Source of the DNA: Lepeophtheirus salmonis
Taxonomy: Eukaryota > Arthropoda > Copepoda > Siphonostomatoida > Caligidae
Direction: 5' to 3'
DNA: 64,000 nucleotides
NCBI RefSeq assembly: GCF_016086655.4
Contig: NC_052138.2
Span: forward strand, 15,438,001 to 15,502,000
Part shown: one piece after another, positions 11,761-23,560 of the stretch
How positions within the stretch are numbered: the stretch's first letter is position 1
Layout of the letters: the number at the start of each line of letters is the position of its first letter
Translations under genes and position numbers: made by a program
Notes under the pieces: generated by a model
Databases searched by the model: none
Told to the model about the DNA's origin: nothing
What the model saw: the letters and a program-made list of their open reading frames with translations, nothing else

Positions 11761-12329
11761 TCAAAGGTCTTTCCACAAAGTTTCAACTTAAAACTTGATT
11801 TCAACTCTTCTCTTCTCCCTTCTTCTGGACCGTATAATGAATTTTAATTCATATCTACCCGTCTCAAGGTTTTGTAAATAAAAAAAAAGAGTTTTAAGTC
11901 CCCCTTTGTACAGTATGAGGTTTGCAAAGATTTTTAGCTTTTTCAGAATATTTTTAATAATATTCATCAACCTGTCAGATTGTAATCAAAGAAGAACTTT
12001 TCATCCAATATCATGGATTTAAACTTGCAATTGCAATAGTTTTGCAAATGTAAAAAGTTAATTATAAAAAGTTTAATTAATTTGCTACTAAGCTATAAAT
12101 TTTTGTCATGACAACTTTAGATTAAATAAAGATATCAGTTTTTTTTAATAAAAGTATCAGTGTTTCTCAAACGTCTGTCTATGATCAAGGTGTTTGTTAG
12201 TTGAGGCTTTGTAGAGTAATAATCAGAGTATTGCGGACAGTTTATTCCGTTGATATCAAGACAGTTCAAAATCGTTAGTGCAACAAACTAGTACTATATT
12301 TTCTTCGCATGATTGTAAATGGCAGATTT
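11761..12329. other. No feature seen
   Basis: AT-rich. The end near 12160-12330 may still belong to the Tc1 relic that follows, but no motif is readable. Confidence 0.35.
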
Positions 12330-12500
12330 ATTTTTAGTATTCTGCTTGAGGGAAGGAGGTTGTCGTCCAAGATTTACAGGAGGATTCTCTTAGATTCAAT
12401 AAAGTTGTTGTCCATTCACCTTAGAAGAGAAACAACCCAAAACATAACATGTTTCCACTCCCATGCTTGAGAGTGGGGATGGTATTCTTAGAGTTATATC
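12330..12500 (-). pseudogene. Tc1 transposase scrap
   Basis: The minus strand reads NTIPTLKHGSGNMLCFGLF, close to the Tc1 block around the beta-strand before the second catalytic Asp, where the usual form is NTIPTvKHGGGs..vWGcF. After a frame change it reads ILDDNLLPSSRILKINLPF, matching the next conserved Tc1 helix. The expected Q-x-DND-KH motif with the second Asp is lost after that. A short, inactive relic of a Tc1 family distinct from the one at 5640. Confidence 0.6.
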
Positions 12501-12869
12501 AAGGATATTTGCTCCTCAAAACAATTCATACTATTTATGCATATAATGTATCTCACAGTTAAAAAAATGTGAGTGGAAAAATCACTAGGAAAAAAAGGAA
12601 AAATTGCAAAATTCTTTTGAGTTGATTTAATACCTATCACCAATGTAATATATATTTAAATAAAATAAGAATAAAGAAACACGATTTCTTATCCTTTTTG
12701 CAATTCCATTCAAAGTTTTGGTGAACGAAAATATAATCTTGATTAGATTATTAAAATTTTTAGAAATTCCTGATATAATCATATTATCTGACATCAGGTG
12801 CAGCTTAGAGAATCACTTTTACTTGATAGAATGATACTCTTCATTTTCCGCATTTGATAGGTCCCTCCT

Positions 12870-15790
12870 ACATCCAAAAAGGTGTGTTTCTATTGATTAA
12901 AAACTACAGCCGAAAATCGAATACCGTAATTCTGATAGAAATCAAGTTAAGGTCTGATGTAGGTTTCAAGCTCTCTGTTTAATGTCATTGTGGTGTACGG
13001 GTTTAATTGTGACGATCCCGTTCTTTTTAACGAAAAACTTTCAACTGTTATTTCACATGTACCAACCATAATGAGTGGAGATATTAATATAAAACTTAAA
13101 TATGGTCGAGATTCTATTCAGAGTACAAATAATCATCATCCTCGAGTTACGGCTATTTTAAAGACCCACGGGTTTTATGACTGTGCTGATTTAGTAAAAG
13201 ATTATAGTCATACTTTTTTTTCTGGGGATAGATTTTCCAGACCTGTGTCCTCGAGAATAGATATTTTTCGCATTAAAGGTTATCCAACAGATATGTTAAA
13301 GTCGTACAAAATGAATACATCTACCCATTGAGGTTTATTAATTGAAATGAGCCCCATTTCAAGGAAAGCAAGAATTAGAGGTCTTTGGAAGCTCAATTCT
13401 TTATTACTGGAGGAGATCGATGTGAAAGATGGAATAATTGATAAAATTGAAAATGCAAAATCAAGTTTTAAGAATGGACGTATCACCGCATTGAAAAAAA
13501 TATTTATCCAAATAAAAGGTGTTTGTCGACAAGCAGTTGCAAGACGTGCCGAGAAAAGAAGCAGACAACTGAATCAAATAGAAAATGTAAACAAAAAATT
13601 AATACCTGAAAATGTTAAAAATATATGCTGGGCGAGAATCAGACCTTTTTCATAGAGTTAAACTGAGAAAAAAAACGAGCACCGATGGTTTATCAAAATC
13701 AAAATTACAATGTTTCAAGTTTGAAAACAAAAATAACCTTTTCAATATCTTGTCAATCATACTTTAAAATGATATGGAATATAATTATCCTAAATTAGTT
13801 TGCAAGGAGATGTTGTCTTTTTACTCCAATATATATAGTTGTATCGACTGCAAAGATACATCAAAATGTGTGAGATGCAATTTAAGAACTGTTTCTTTCT
13901 ATGAATATCTCAGATGCATGTTCGATAAAGAACTTTCACTATCAAATGAAGATAACAACATGGTTGAGGTTCACCTTTCAATAGAAGAAATTATATGTGC
14001 TATTAATAAAAATGCAAAATTAAATAAAGCTCCTGGTCCATCGGGTTTTACATTTGAACTTTATAAGAAATATATTTCCTATCTTGCACCGATTTTACTC
14101 TTGTTTTATGAAAAGGTTCTTAGTCTTGATTTTTCCCTGACTTCGCTTCAGAGGGATAAATTGTCTTGTTTCCAAAACCAGAAAAGGATACGAGATATCT
14201 TAAAAATTTAAGAACTCTTGTTATGTAAAATTGCTTCTACAAAAAAATTTCATTCGTCGTCTCTAATCTATCAAAACAAAGTTTTGAACCAAAATTTTAC
14301 ATGGATCAGAATATGGTTTTGTAAAAAACAAGATCATGGATAGTATCCCTTTTACACTACAGGCTCTTGTTCAGTCTAACAGTGATGGAAGTGGATTTTG
14401 CCAAAGCCTTTGATACTTTGTCTCATAGGTACATAATAAAAACGCTGTACCGAAAAGGATTTGGTGATTTTATCATTCGTATGGCTGCAGTTACCTTAGC
14501 GCCTACTCGTACAATGATAAAATGCAAAAACAAATTCGAATATTTTTAGATCAACAAGGGCGTTCGGTGGAGAGACCCTCTGTCCACAATACTTTTTATG
14601 ATATGCATTGATGAGATAATACAATAAATCGATCATAGAGATGGAATAAAAGGCTTTCAATTTACACACTCAAATTTAAAATGTCAATAGTATACAGACA
14701 ACTAAACAATGATATTTTGCAGGAGTCTGTATCAGACCATAAATTAATCAAAAACACGTTCGGGGTCTTATCGTCAGTCTCTAAATTATCTGGTCTGTTT
14801 TTGAATGAAGAGAAAACTGAGATTATCAGTCCTTATAACGGGTTACTTGGAAAGGCTTGGCCACAATTTCAATTGAAATCAAAATTACAACTCTTGGGAT
14901 CTTGGAGAGGCAAATCAAGTTGCTAAATGATTGGGAAAGAGATTTGTAAGAGAATTAGGAAAATAACATCTTATTTCTCCTCTTTCAATTTAAAAGTATG
15001 GAATAGAATTGAATATTTATATTATTCCTAAAGTAACGCACCTTTTCCGTGTTACATCTTTCAAAAACAGTATAGCTAGGGAAAATTTATGTCTTGAAGA
15101 TTCCTACTTGAAATTATTGACAAAAAAAACATAACCACCAAAGAGTCTATGACCCATTGAACTTTGGGGACTTGGGAGTGGTGGATCTCGTTTTTCTATA
15201 GAAATCTCTGAACTTCTATTGGAATAAAAAGTTATGGGAATATGACGACTATTGGAAAATTCATTTAAATGAGTTTTTAAACTTAAATCCCGTGGAATTT
15301 CAGATAAGCCCACATTTAGGACTTTCGAATGTTTTTGTAATATTATCATTATACTCAAAGTGTTTTAAAATTTTTTGTGATGGTGCTACTGAAATAGTTA
15401 AATTTTTTGAATAATGTTTACAATGGGAGATGCCAAACAGGGGTTGCATCAACAAAAATATTGGGTGTATTACAGACTCTGATATTGCTGCGGATGTTAA
15501 CTTGACAGATTGTTTAATTAATAAATGGCTTTTGTCTTTTATTTTTTATTATTTCGCTTGATACAGATTAACGTGTAGTTGCAAGATATAGAGAAGCCAA
15601 CTTGGAAACATTGGGAACTATATTTAAATTGTCCTTCCACCATACTACTGGGGTTTCGTCAACTGGGATGTATTTTATTATTTTATAATTCTTTATATCT
15701 TTTTTTGCATACACAAATAGAGAAATAATTTCTTATATAAAAGAATGCTTATGGATTGAAATCTTTCCTCACTATCTGAATCTATTAATT
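12870..15790 (+). pseudogene. L1/Tx1-type LINE, decayed ORF2
   Basis: Decayed ORF2 of a non-LTR retrotransposon, encoding an apurinic-type endonuclease that nicks target DNA and a reverse transcriptase that copies the RNA there. In order: endonuclease from about 12870, with VYGFNCDDPVLF (about 12990), MSGDINIKL (about 13070; GD.N motif) and SRIDIFRI at about 13250; a linker with LWKLNSLLLEE (about 13385), usual in L1/Tx1 elements; the RT fingers NKAPGPSGFTFELYKK (about 14020); palm motif A VDFAKAFDTLSHR (about 14388); WRDPLSTILFMICIDE (about 14565-14615), equivalent of the QGDPLSP motif; LSGLFLNEEKTEI (about 14790). The YADD motif expected near 14660-14700 is gone. Many frameshifts. The C-terminal region is very degraded after about 15000. 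Confidence 0.85.
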
Positions 15791-15799
15791 TAAAAATAA

Positions 15800-16925
15800 T
15801 AATAATTAAAATTGTATAATAGAAAAATATTTAATACGTTTTTATGTACTGCACAGAGGGTAAAAACGTACCGAACCGTAAGGTTCGTATTGAACAGAAC
15901 CATGGTAAAATACCATAGTGTACCAGCCCTAATAGGTTGAAACCGAAAAAATTGATACACGTTTTGAAAACGATTAAATTTCACTCTTGACCGAAATATC
16001 GGTCCAAATACATAGGTCTAGAAAACTAAACATTATCCAAAAAAAATAATCTCTTCCTATGTAAGTACAGGTGTTACCACTTATTGCAGTATTTGAAAAC
16101 AAGAAAATTTCGTGGACTTTTATAGTACTAAAACCCCAAAAATGAGATAATTTATTTTTTAAGTTCACGTTTTACTATTTTTTCTTGGATTTTTTTAGTA
16201 GGGGTTGGACATTAAAAACATGATGTTCATCGAAAGTATTAATTTATGCCAGACAAGATACTTGTAAAATGCAATATTGATTGTGAATTTACTTTATTTT
16301 TAATCCGGTCATTTCAATACTGTCAAATTTAAAGAATTGGAACTTAAATAATATTTATTCATTAATATTTTTAATCACATACTGGTACAATAAATTAACT
16401 GAAAACTTTTAGTGTAGGTATCAAATCAAATACTTACGGGGAAAAAATTATATAATTATATTATATAAATATATAGATATAATATGAACAAACTCATCAA
16501 CAATTACATTAATTTTTGTTAAAATAGTTTTTTTATAATTGATTATCATAATTATTTATAAAAATCTCATTATGAGGGGAATATACCACACTCTAAAGGG
16601 AGTGGGAATAATTCTAAATACGTCGTTATACGAAAATTCACGTTGTTTGAAACTGTGTTATGGGGGTACCTCTTGAATCTATAGAGGTGTATAAAAGATG
16701 TCCTGGATAGCGGGAGCGGCTTTTTCTAGTTGGTAATTCGAACTGATTTTTTTATTTTTCAAAGATTTTGTCATTAATATTTAATTCTTAAAAGACAGAA
16801 TATCTAAATAATAAGTAATCAGGTGTGTGTTCATGAATAAAGGAGAGTAAGAATGAGGGGTTTCTATGGGGGAGTTATAATTGTAATTCTTTCTTGGACT
16901 CAGACTAGAATTGAAGATCAAAATG
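15800..16925. other. No gene; possible repeat with GTACCGAACC
   Basis: AT-rich. At about 15865-15930 the sequence has GTACCGAACCGTAAGGTTCG and CCATGGTAAAATACCATAG, small palindromic stretches. A similar GAACC-rich patch occurs at 41700-41770, so this may be another weak dispersed repeat. Confidence 0.3.
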
Positions 16926-16929
16926 GGAG

Positions 16930-17480
16930 TCATTCCACCCAATATGGCGTTGCTATATACAAAGTGTTCCATTGAAATCTTACTAATTCCAGGACCACCG
17001 TCCACGCCGTCTCCAAGTTTGAAACGTTGAAGAGGAAGTAGGGCTCTGTCAAAAAAACCAAAACTGAACCCGGAGGCGTTAAAAAAAACCAGCCCAGGCC
17101 AATCCCGTCAACTCCATGATGACCCATACACACCCGAATGACCAGAGAGCTATCAAAAATTGGGTGAAAAGCGCCTTGTGAGGGTGGAGAGACCACCTTG
17201 AACACCCCCAATGAAATAAACCCATCTCTTCCGTTTAAGTCCTTTTTGAATGAGACTTTTGAACTTTTAGACACTTTTGGCTCCCTTGCAGCTCTGATCA
17301 CAACCCCCTCGACTACAATTTTTGGTTGCATTTCGAGAGGAAAACCTGCAGTGCCCATCATCCAAACACCGAGCCCCTCAAAGCCAGCACTGGCAGGCCA
17401 TAATAGAGAACTATATCTGCAGTGGGTGTCAGGCCTTCCGCCACTTGTAAGCCATCATTGCTGCTCAAGGCGGCTACATT
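16930..17480 (-). repeat. Repeat R7 (frame-bearing family), long copy
   Basis: About 550 bp homologous to 23561-24310 (same orientation), with relatives at 36300-36620 and 6112-6250 in the opposite orientation. The minus strand has an open frame of 143 codons ending at 16930. Its landmarks are GRDGFISLGVFKVVSPP, GIGLGWFFLTPPGSV, FLTEPYFLFNVSN and TAWTVVLELV. The second copy shows GEGFISLLVSK, IGLGCF and GLADGLDSG at matching places, so the frame is shared even though that copy has stops. No known domain is recognised. It is more GC-rich than its surroundings. Probably an unclassified mobile element or a repeat derived from a host gene. Confidence 0.6.
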
Positions 17481-17619
17481 AATGAACACACCTATTTTTA
17501 ATATTATTTTATTGAAATTATATTGTTAATTAATAAATTATTCCCTTTTGAATTTTAAAATTCAAAGTGTTTAAATTTTATTGGCCCACTCCGTGGGTAG
17601 TGGGATTTGTGCTTATTTC

Positions 17620-18190
17620 CTTCTTCTCAAAACTACTTGCAGGTGATCTAATAATTATGGCATGGCATATTTCAAATTGTCGGCGTAACTGTGTAAATGT
17701 TATGTTTCGGTTATTTTTACATACCGGCATCACACATTATACATTAGTGATGTAGATAGTTTGAATCTTATAGCATGTCTGTTTTTTGTTTTTTTGTTTT
17801 TTTTTCGGAAATTGTAATCTAATTAACTACATATTATTAATAATATTATTCTTTTCCTTCACAGTTGTCATTATTATTTAATTCCCGAGTAGTTAACTTT
17901 CTTTCCTAAATAGATTTAATTTTATTCAAAGCCTGATTGAACATTGATGAGTACTCATAAAAGACGGAGAGTAACCTTGAGTTATAATTATACGTCCCTG
18001 TTGGACTCATACAGAATTAGGGATCCAAATCGGAGTCATTCTTGCCAATGTCCTTGAATATTTCCTTCTACCCTCTCCTCCCTTGTCCAGCGGATTGTAG
18101 CTGATCTCATTCAAAAACATTCCTCATATTGTCGTTTTTTGTTTTTGTTTTATATGCGCATTATACATGGAATTTTCATTTCTACTAATG
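17620..18190 (+). repeat. Dispersed repeat R1, fragment plus fuller copy
   Basis: A 3' fragment at 17620-17750 (TTCAAATTGTCGGCGTAACTG, ACATACCGGCAT) is followed by a fuller copy at about 17810-18190 with CTCATAAAAGACGGAG, TTGGACTCATACAGAATTAG, TCCCTTGTCCAG and ACATTCCTCATATTGTCG. A TTTTTTTGTTTTT run lies between. Confidence 0.7.
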
Positions 18191-18495
18191 ATATTTATGA
18201 ATTAAGACCCTGGTTGTCATCAATTTTAAAATAACATTAGTGTAAGGATTTTTTTTTTTTTTTGTTATATGTATAATTCAATTTTTGTTCTTCGTCTGAT
18301 TTGAATAGAATTTGGTATGTGCATTTAAACTATTATCAGAAAACTCAATAGTAGTTTTTTTATTGAACACACTTCTGATTTATAAACATGATACATTACA
18401 TCATTTGACAGCGATTGAGTTATGCCACAACGTCATTTGAATGTTCTCTCTTCAAGAATGAAGGAATGATGATAACAGCTTCAGAAAATAAATAG

Positions 18496-18560
18496 CACTT
18501 TTCAAGTTGGCCAAAACAACAAAATACACACACTAAAAAATGCTTAGGAATTACAACTTT
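18496..18560 (+). repeat. Short repeat R6, copy 1
   Basis: About 60 bp matching 56100-56165 in the same orientation, including AAAAAATGCTTAGGA followed by TTACAAC. Class unknown. Confidence 0.55.
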
Positions 18561-18604
18561 ATTTTACCTCTAGCGATGTATATATTGTGTATTTTTATGC
18601 TGGC

Positions 18605-19060
18605 CATTTTTATTAATTTTTAATTGCTAATCTGAAGAATGAATTTCATTTTCCTCAGCTGTTGTCATTGTTATTTAACTTTTCTGAACCATATTTTTTA
18701 CCACATTCAGTTATATTCAAACCCACATTTTCCTAAGACTCATAAGAGACAGAAGTAACGTTGAGGATTTGTTGTAGAGATTTAATTGTACTTCCTTGTT
18801 GGACTCAGAGTAGAATTGAGGATCTATATCTAAGTAATTCTTGCCCGATGTTCTTGTTTATTTCCTTCTCCACTCCCATCCCCACCCCCTTCTCCCTTGT
18901 CACAGCTGATTGTATCTGATCTAACAAAACGTTACTACAGCTAAGCTGCTTTCCTCCAAAACATTCTTCAAAATGTCAGGGTAAACATTTTGATTTTTGT
19001 GATTTTTTTTTAACATGTCCAAAAATACACACGATTTTCATCACTAACAATGAAGGTAAC
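18605..19060 (+). repeat. Dispersed repeat R1, near full copy
   Basis: One of the two fullest copies. Landmarks in order: CCTCAGCTGTTGTCATTG, CTCATAAGAGACAGAAGTAA, TTGGACTCAGAGTAGAATTG, CCTTGTCACAGCTGATTG, ACAGCTAAGCTGCTTTCC, AACATTCTTCAAAATGTC and a T-rich end near CACGATTTTCATCACTAACAATG. No coding frame. Size (about 450 bp) and lack of coding fit a MITE or SINE; terminal repeats were not found. Confidence 0.75.
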
Positions 19061-19069
19061 GAAGTGAGT

Positions 19070-19495
19070 AATTAATTAATAATTAAGTCGATGGAGAAAA
19101 AATGTTATATCTTACAATTATTATTATTATTTTTTAACAAACAAGAGTTTCAGGAATTTTACATAGGATAAAAGTCTGCTATTAATACATAAACATCACG
19201 GAATTCTTTAATATAGATTAATTATACATGAAATATGTACTTAACGTACATGATAAAGAAAGTCAAGGGAACTAAGGATATATTAAATTGTATAAGTAGA
19301 TATTTAACAAAGTTTTCTTTTAAAAAAATGGATATATGTACTACAACAAATGATTTAATAGCTTCTGCTTTATCAGAAGACAGTAAAATGTGCAATTGAG
19401 AAAAACATAGTTTTATACTGCAACACTAATTATTGTAGGAGATACATAAAGATCATAAAATAGATTTATTACAATATGAAAACGAATTAATTTTC
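19070..19495. other. No feature seen besides poly-A signals
   Basis: AT-rich sequence downstream of the minus-strand gene; holds its possible 3' UTR. Confidence 0.4.
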
Positions 19496-19501
19496 TTTAT
19501 T
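19465..19501 (-). terminator. Poly-A signals of the minus-strand gene
   Basis: On the minus strand AATAAA (19501-19496) overlaps the stop codon of the gene ending at 19500, and a second AATAAA lies at 19470-19465. Either gives a very short 3' UTR. The second is the more likely used, as cleavage normally falls 10-30 bases after the hexamer. Confidence 0.55.
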
Positions 19502-20230
19502 AGAGAAAGCATTCCATCACATTTGATGAACCATTTAAGGGAGGGAAAATAGGTGGTAAAGGGGATGCTAGTACAATAGATCCTGTATAGCAAACAAGTC
19601 CTTTCTCCAAAAAAGATGGCCCAAGTAGGCTATTGATTACTTTATCCGCTTTTACCCCTCTATGGGCCTGGGAGGAACTGAAGTTTACTTTGAAATCCGA
19701 GGAACTAATATAGCATTCATGCTTATTGCAAAGTACTTCGAGAGAGCCAAGTTTTAATCCCTCATAATGGTTTTTAAATAGCCGAGTATTAAAGGTCATT
19801 ACTTTAGATCTTGAGCGAGGATTTGCTTTCATGATTTGAATGCTTTGAGATACCTTGCCGCTGCTGCTGCCAAGAATTTTATTATCATACGAGGATGAAA
19901 ATATCTCTGGCGAAGAGGATTTGGGATCATTCAATTCACCCAGGATTTGATAATGTCCTCCTTTATCTCCTTTAATAATACCCTGTAAGTAAATTTAGAA
20001 TTATTATCTACCAAATGAGTTAGTTATTAGTCAAATATAAGCTACTTACGTGAAACCAAAGGCCATCTTTGTGGAAAACAATGGATGCCCTTCCCTTAAT
20101 GATCTCTTCTTTCTCTTTGTTATTTATTAAGCTTGAATTCGATCGGTTGGATCGCATATTGAATCGTCGTCTTCGACGCATAGGAGGGGATTGGTGGACT
20201 CCCTCCAATGAGCTTGCCATACTCTCCATA
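19500..20230 (-). CDS. Spliced host gene of unknown function (two exons seen)
   Basis: The only convincing host gene. Exon a runs 20230-20050 and exon b 19982-19500, with a 67-bp intron (donor CAC|GTAAGT, acceptor TTTACTTACAG|GG). The join keeps phase 0 and gives 220 residues from the ATG at 20229. Exon a is itself preceded by a good acceptor (TTTTATTTCAG|T), so an upstream exon exists on the minus strand, either 5' UTR or more coding. The protein starts with a basic region (MRRRRRFNMRSNRS, residues 17-30), then RASIVFHKDGLWFH joined to GIIKGDKGGHYQIL across the splice (residues 47-74), which could form a small beta-barrel of Tudor/PWWP type; this is only an impression. The rest is Ser-rich with KVMTFNTRLFKNHYEG (about residue 119) and a Pro-rich end (PLPPIFPPLNGSS). 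No family recognised. Codon use and the clean splice signals argue against chance. Confidence 0.65.
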
Positions 20231-20239
20231 CTGAAATAA

Positions 20240-20685
20240 AAGGAAATATTTAGTTTGACTAACAAAGGAGAAAACGACTGGGGTATGACTAAGTCTGCAA
20301 TACATTTTTATTAGATACGAATCAGGGGGGGAATTTGAGGAAGTTCAAAAGTGAGAGCTCAAGGACAGTGACTATTACGTAAGTTGCTGATTTCGCAACA
20401 TCATTTTTCATAAAGTTATCAACATTCTCACTTCTTATTGATTCTCAAATAATTATTAAAAACTTAACTTTAGATAGAGTTCAATGATCAAAAACTCTTT
20501 CAATACACCTATAATCACAGGTATAAATATTTTAATTTAAAGAAAAAGAGAAAAAACACTCATTATAAAAATAATAGCAAAAAACCTATAAAATTTTACA
20601 AAGACTTGAGCAACAGCTACTGGAGGTACTGTCAATTAACTTTTTCAGAAAAGGTTCTTGGTTCAAATTAGGGGTAACTTTCAAT
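20240..20685. other. Upstream side of the minus-strand gene
   Basis: Should hold the intron, and perhaps the first exon and promoter, of the gene at 19500-20230. No clear donor or promoter motif was found. Confidence 0.3.
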
Positions 20686-20687
20686 CA

Positions 20688-21170
20688 GGGGCGTTGCTGG
20701 CTTTTATCATTTGGGAGGGCTTAGCCCCAAAAATTATCAACACCTTTAAATAATTAATTATATAAATAGGTTTATTTTCTATATATACTGCGTTGGAGGG
20801 CTAATTAGGGAGGAATAGAAACAAAGAATGAAGGTAGAAAAAAGAGCCAGAGAGAGGATGAAGAAAGAGACAGAGGGAGAAGAGAAGAGGAGGAAAAACA
20901 AGAGGAGAGAGATATAGAAAGAGAAAAGTAAAAAGATGTATTTATTTAGGTCTCAAAAACAGGCTCATAATGACCTCGGAGCCCCCAAAAAAATAGTTAA
21001 GGAACAAGTTTTAATTATTTTAAAGGTCTGCTTGCTAAATTGTAATTTTGGATTCCATATGTGATAACCCAAAAATTATATATCTGATATTATTAAAAAA
21101 ATTAGGACCATCAAGCCCCCCCCCCCCTTAAAAAAAAAAAAAAAAAAACTATCTACACCACTGCTTTCCA
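20688..21170 (+). repeat. Dispersed repeat R3, copy 1
   Basis: Homologous to 37205-37680 in the same orientation. Order: GGGCTTAGCCCCAAAAA, TTATCAACACCTTTA, a purine-rich core (about 20815-20935, GAGAGA with few pyrimidines), TTTATTTAGGTC, AACAGGCTC, GACCTCGGAG, CTTGCTAAATT and a C-run (about 21116-21127), here followed by an A-run. The mononucleotide runs look like a feature of the family. Confidence 0.7.
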
Positions 21171-21229
21171 TCATATATTATGTACATCGTACAAGTGCTG
21201 AAACTCAGTCCAAGGGCTATTCCTTTTCC

Positions 21230-21640
21230 TTTTTGGTCTTAAGTGATCTTCTCTAGCCTAATTTGGACAGATTTTTCGGTCCTAACTGTAGACCATAATT
21301 TCATCATATTCAAATAATGGACCGATTTGTTTCCTTTTCGATCCTTAGATCGATTTTATACCTTAACTTGATTTATCAGCTGTACAAACTTGATTTATGC
21401 AACACATTTACCTTCATATGACGTTTACATTAATCTATAGAATCTGTTCCGACAACATTTTAAATGAGAACGTTCCTTACTAATTTTTTTGTAAACCGAT
21501 ACAGACAAAAAATTTCTTTATAGCTGATCTTGAACGAATTTTTCTTTAAGGGCAGTCAAGACCGAACTTCTTTAAAGGACAAAATTTATTTTGTCCACAA
21601 AAAAGTCATAATGGTCTCAGACCTTAATCCCAAACACTAA
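21230..21640 (+). repeat. Dispersed repeat R4, copy 1
   Basis: Matches the reverse complement of 40125-40440: AATGGACCGATTTG, GATCGATTTTATAC, a central ATGACGTTTA and a GACCGA-type end. Diverged copies, no coding frame. Confidence 0.5.
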
Positions 21641-21689
21641 CATGTACCGTCTATTCTAAATAAAAACCAAATATTACAGGATACGCAAG

Positions 21690-22045
21690 CTATCTATGAC
21701 GACTTCATCTCGCCGGACTTTTGGCCTCAAAACTCGCCAGATCTGAATCCGGGGAATTTTTTGTGTAGGACAGAATCGAACGACAAAAACCGAGCGAAAT
21801 TATCAGTCGGATGAACAAGATATTGCAGGATTTGCCAAGGAACCATGTGGCGAAGGGCTACTCGCACTTTCGGCCTCATATAGAGACTGTAATTGGAGCT
21901 AGATGTAATTTAATTAAATAAAATGAAACAGAACACATCAATCTTTCAGAATCTGGTTGTGTTGTTTTAATATGATAACTAATTAGATAGAAAATTGCAT
22001 TTGGAAAAAAAAATCATTTTCGTGGCATAGATAGCTAGTGCACCC
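21690..22045 (+). pseudogene. Tc1-like transposase, C-terminal end
   Basis: The plus strand reads DDFISPDFWPQNSPDLNPGNFLC (in part) followed, with frame changes, by a segment matching the last helix of Tc1-like transposases (R.T FGLI..). The motif FW.PNSPDLNP comes just before the third catalytic acid in this group. The 3' end is probably near 22045 where GTGCACCCCGTAT, similar to the ends of such elements, is seen. The N-terminal two-thirds is absent or unreadable. A similar CAGTGCACCCTATAT end lies near 38237-38251, without readable transposase next to it. Confidence 0.7.
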
Positions 22046-22049
22046 CGTA

Positions 22050-23115
22050 TAACAGAATTCGTCAATCTATTCAAGCATTGTTAGAGTATGTTAGTTATAG
22101 CAGCGGCCTTGATTTTATACTATATAGAATAACTTTTGTAATTACATTCGAATATAACTCATATTTAGAGATTACTGAGAACAAAGGTCAGAATAATTCA
22201 TGGAATACCTTGTTTTTCTAACTCCAGTTTTTACGGCAGCCCTGCACATGTCTTTTGGGGTCGTTTATGAGTGTTTAAATGAGAGGAAAACTTTCATCAT
22301 TTTGATTAGTTGGGCGACTATTAAAAAAAATAATAATCGCATATAAATAAAATAAAGCAAGTCATGTTTGGAAGAGTGTTTGACCTATCATCACCTTTGG
22401 GGAAATAATCAACTGTACTACTTTGTCTTTTAAATCTTTTACTAATGCAAAATCAATTTACACGGAATTTTAAATATTTCCTTCAACCCTAGCTAGAAAT
22501 GAAGCAAATAAAAAGATATCTCTGACTGAAGGACTGATTAATCGGATCTTAGGACTGATGAATGGTGAAAAAGACGACTATGAATGAAGAGGTTGGGGGG
22601 AGGGAATTGGAATGCAGTCACAGGACCTATCTAACACTACTTTTTTTAAAGTGACTTTTATGGCTCTTATGCCCCCTGTTAGGAGCCACAATTGCAATGT
22701 GTTTTTTTTTAAATTTACCAATTTATGTATAAAAAATTACATAAAGAATCTAAATTAAATGTATATTTAGATACAATGAAAGGATTGTACATTTAATAGG
22801 GCTCTAGGAAAATTAGCCTAAAACCTTTTTGCCTAAGGAAATTTCACCGAAAGACAATTTGTCGAATGTCCATTTTGTCGAAGGACCATCAGGAACATTT
22901 GGCACAAAATGATATTTAAAATATTGACCTATGCGATTGTATACCTATATATGTTTAATATAAAATGATAGTATGATAAATAAGTATTGTTTGAATGATG
23001 TTACGCATGCATTTACTAATTGCTTAACTGGGATTGGGACTTTGTTGGGACACAGTATTTTACATAAATGGATAAACTAATTAGTGTTATTTTGGGAATG
23101 TTATTTTTTATTAGT
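22050..23115. other. No gene seen
   Basis: AT-rich. At about 22830-22900 there is CACCGAAAGACAATTTGTCG and relatives (CCGAAAG/TCGAA words), like the low-complexity GCCGAA-type repeats of arthropods. Confidence 0.35.
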
Positions 23116-23116
23116 A

Positions 23117-23460
23117 TTAATGTCCTTTATAAATACTACACAACACAGTAGTATTTGTTTCAAATGTAGTAGGAATCTTTACTATTCTAGTACTTTAAAT
23201 AAATTAAATAATAAACAGACACAACAGCGGTTCGAATGAAAGAAAAGCTAATGACTTCCCTTTTATCAATTAAATATCATTCTACATTATGAATTATTCA
23301 TATTTGAGATACTTAATTGATTGACAAACAAGCAGTATATCAGGCAAGAACAAGCAAATCCATGGAAAAATCACTGTTATCCTTATTACTATGATTGTTG
23401 TCAGTTCATGGCTACATACTACTGTGTTGTGTTTATACTCGTATAATGATCATTAATGAA
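23117..23460. mobile_element. Inverted-repeat element (MITE-like), about 340 bp
   Basis: ACACAACACAGTAGTAT at 23138-23154 is exactly complementary to 23416-23432. Weaker complementarity extends outward for about 25 bp on each side. There is no coding frame between the arms. The size and arms fit a MITE, a small non-autonomous DNA transposon moved by another element's transposase. No target-site duplication was confirmed. Confidence 0.55.
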
Positions 23461-23560
23461 TAAAATTTAAAAAATTCTACAAAATAATACTATTTAATCT
23501 ACCTATATGACATGTATATATCCTACTATAACTCAGGTACAATTATCCAGGTTCAGGAGT

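Noticed and set aside
17198..17482. Plus-strand open frame of 94 codons
   Set aside because: Opposite strand of the R7 repeat; the conserved motifs among copies are in the minus-strand frame.
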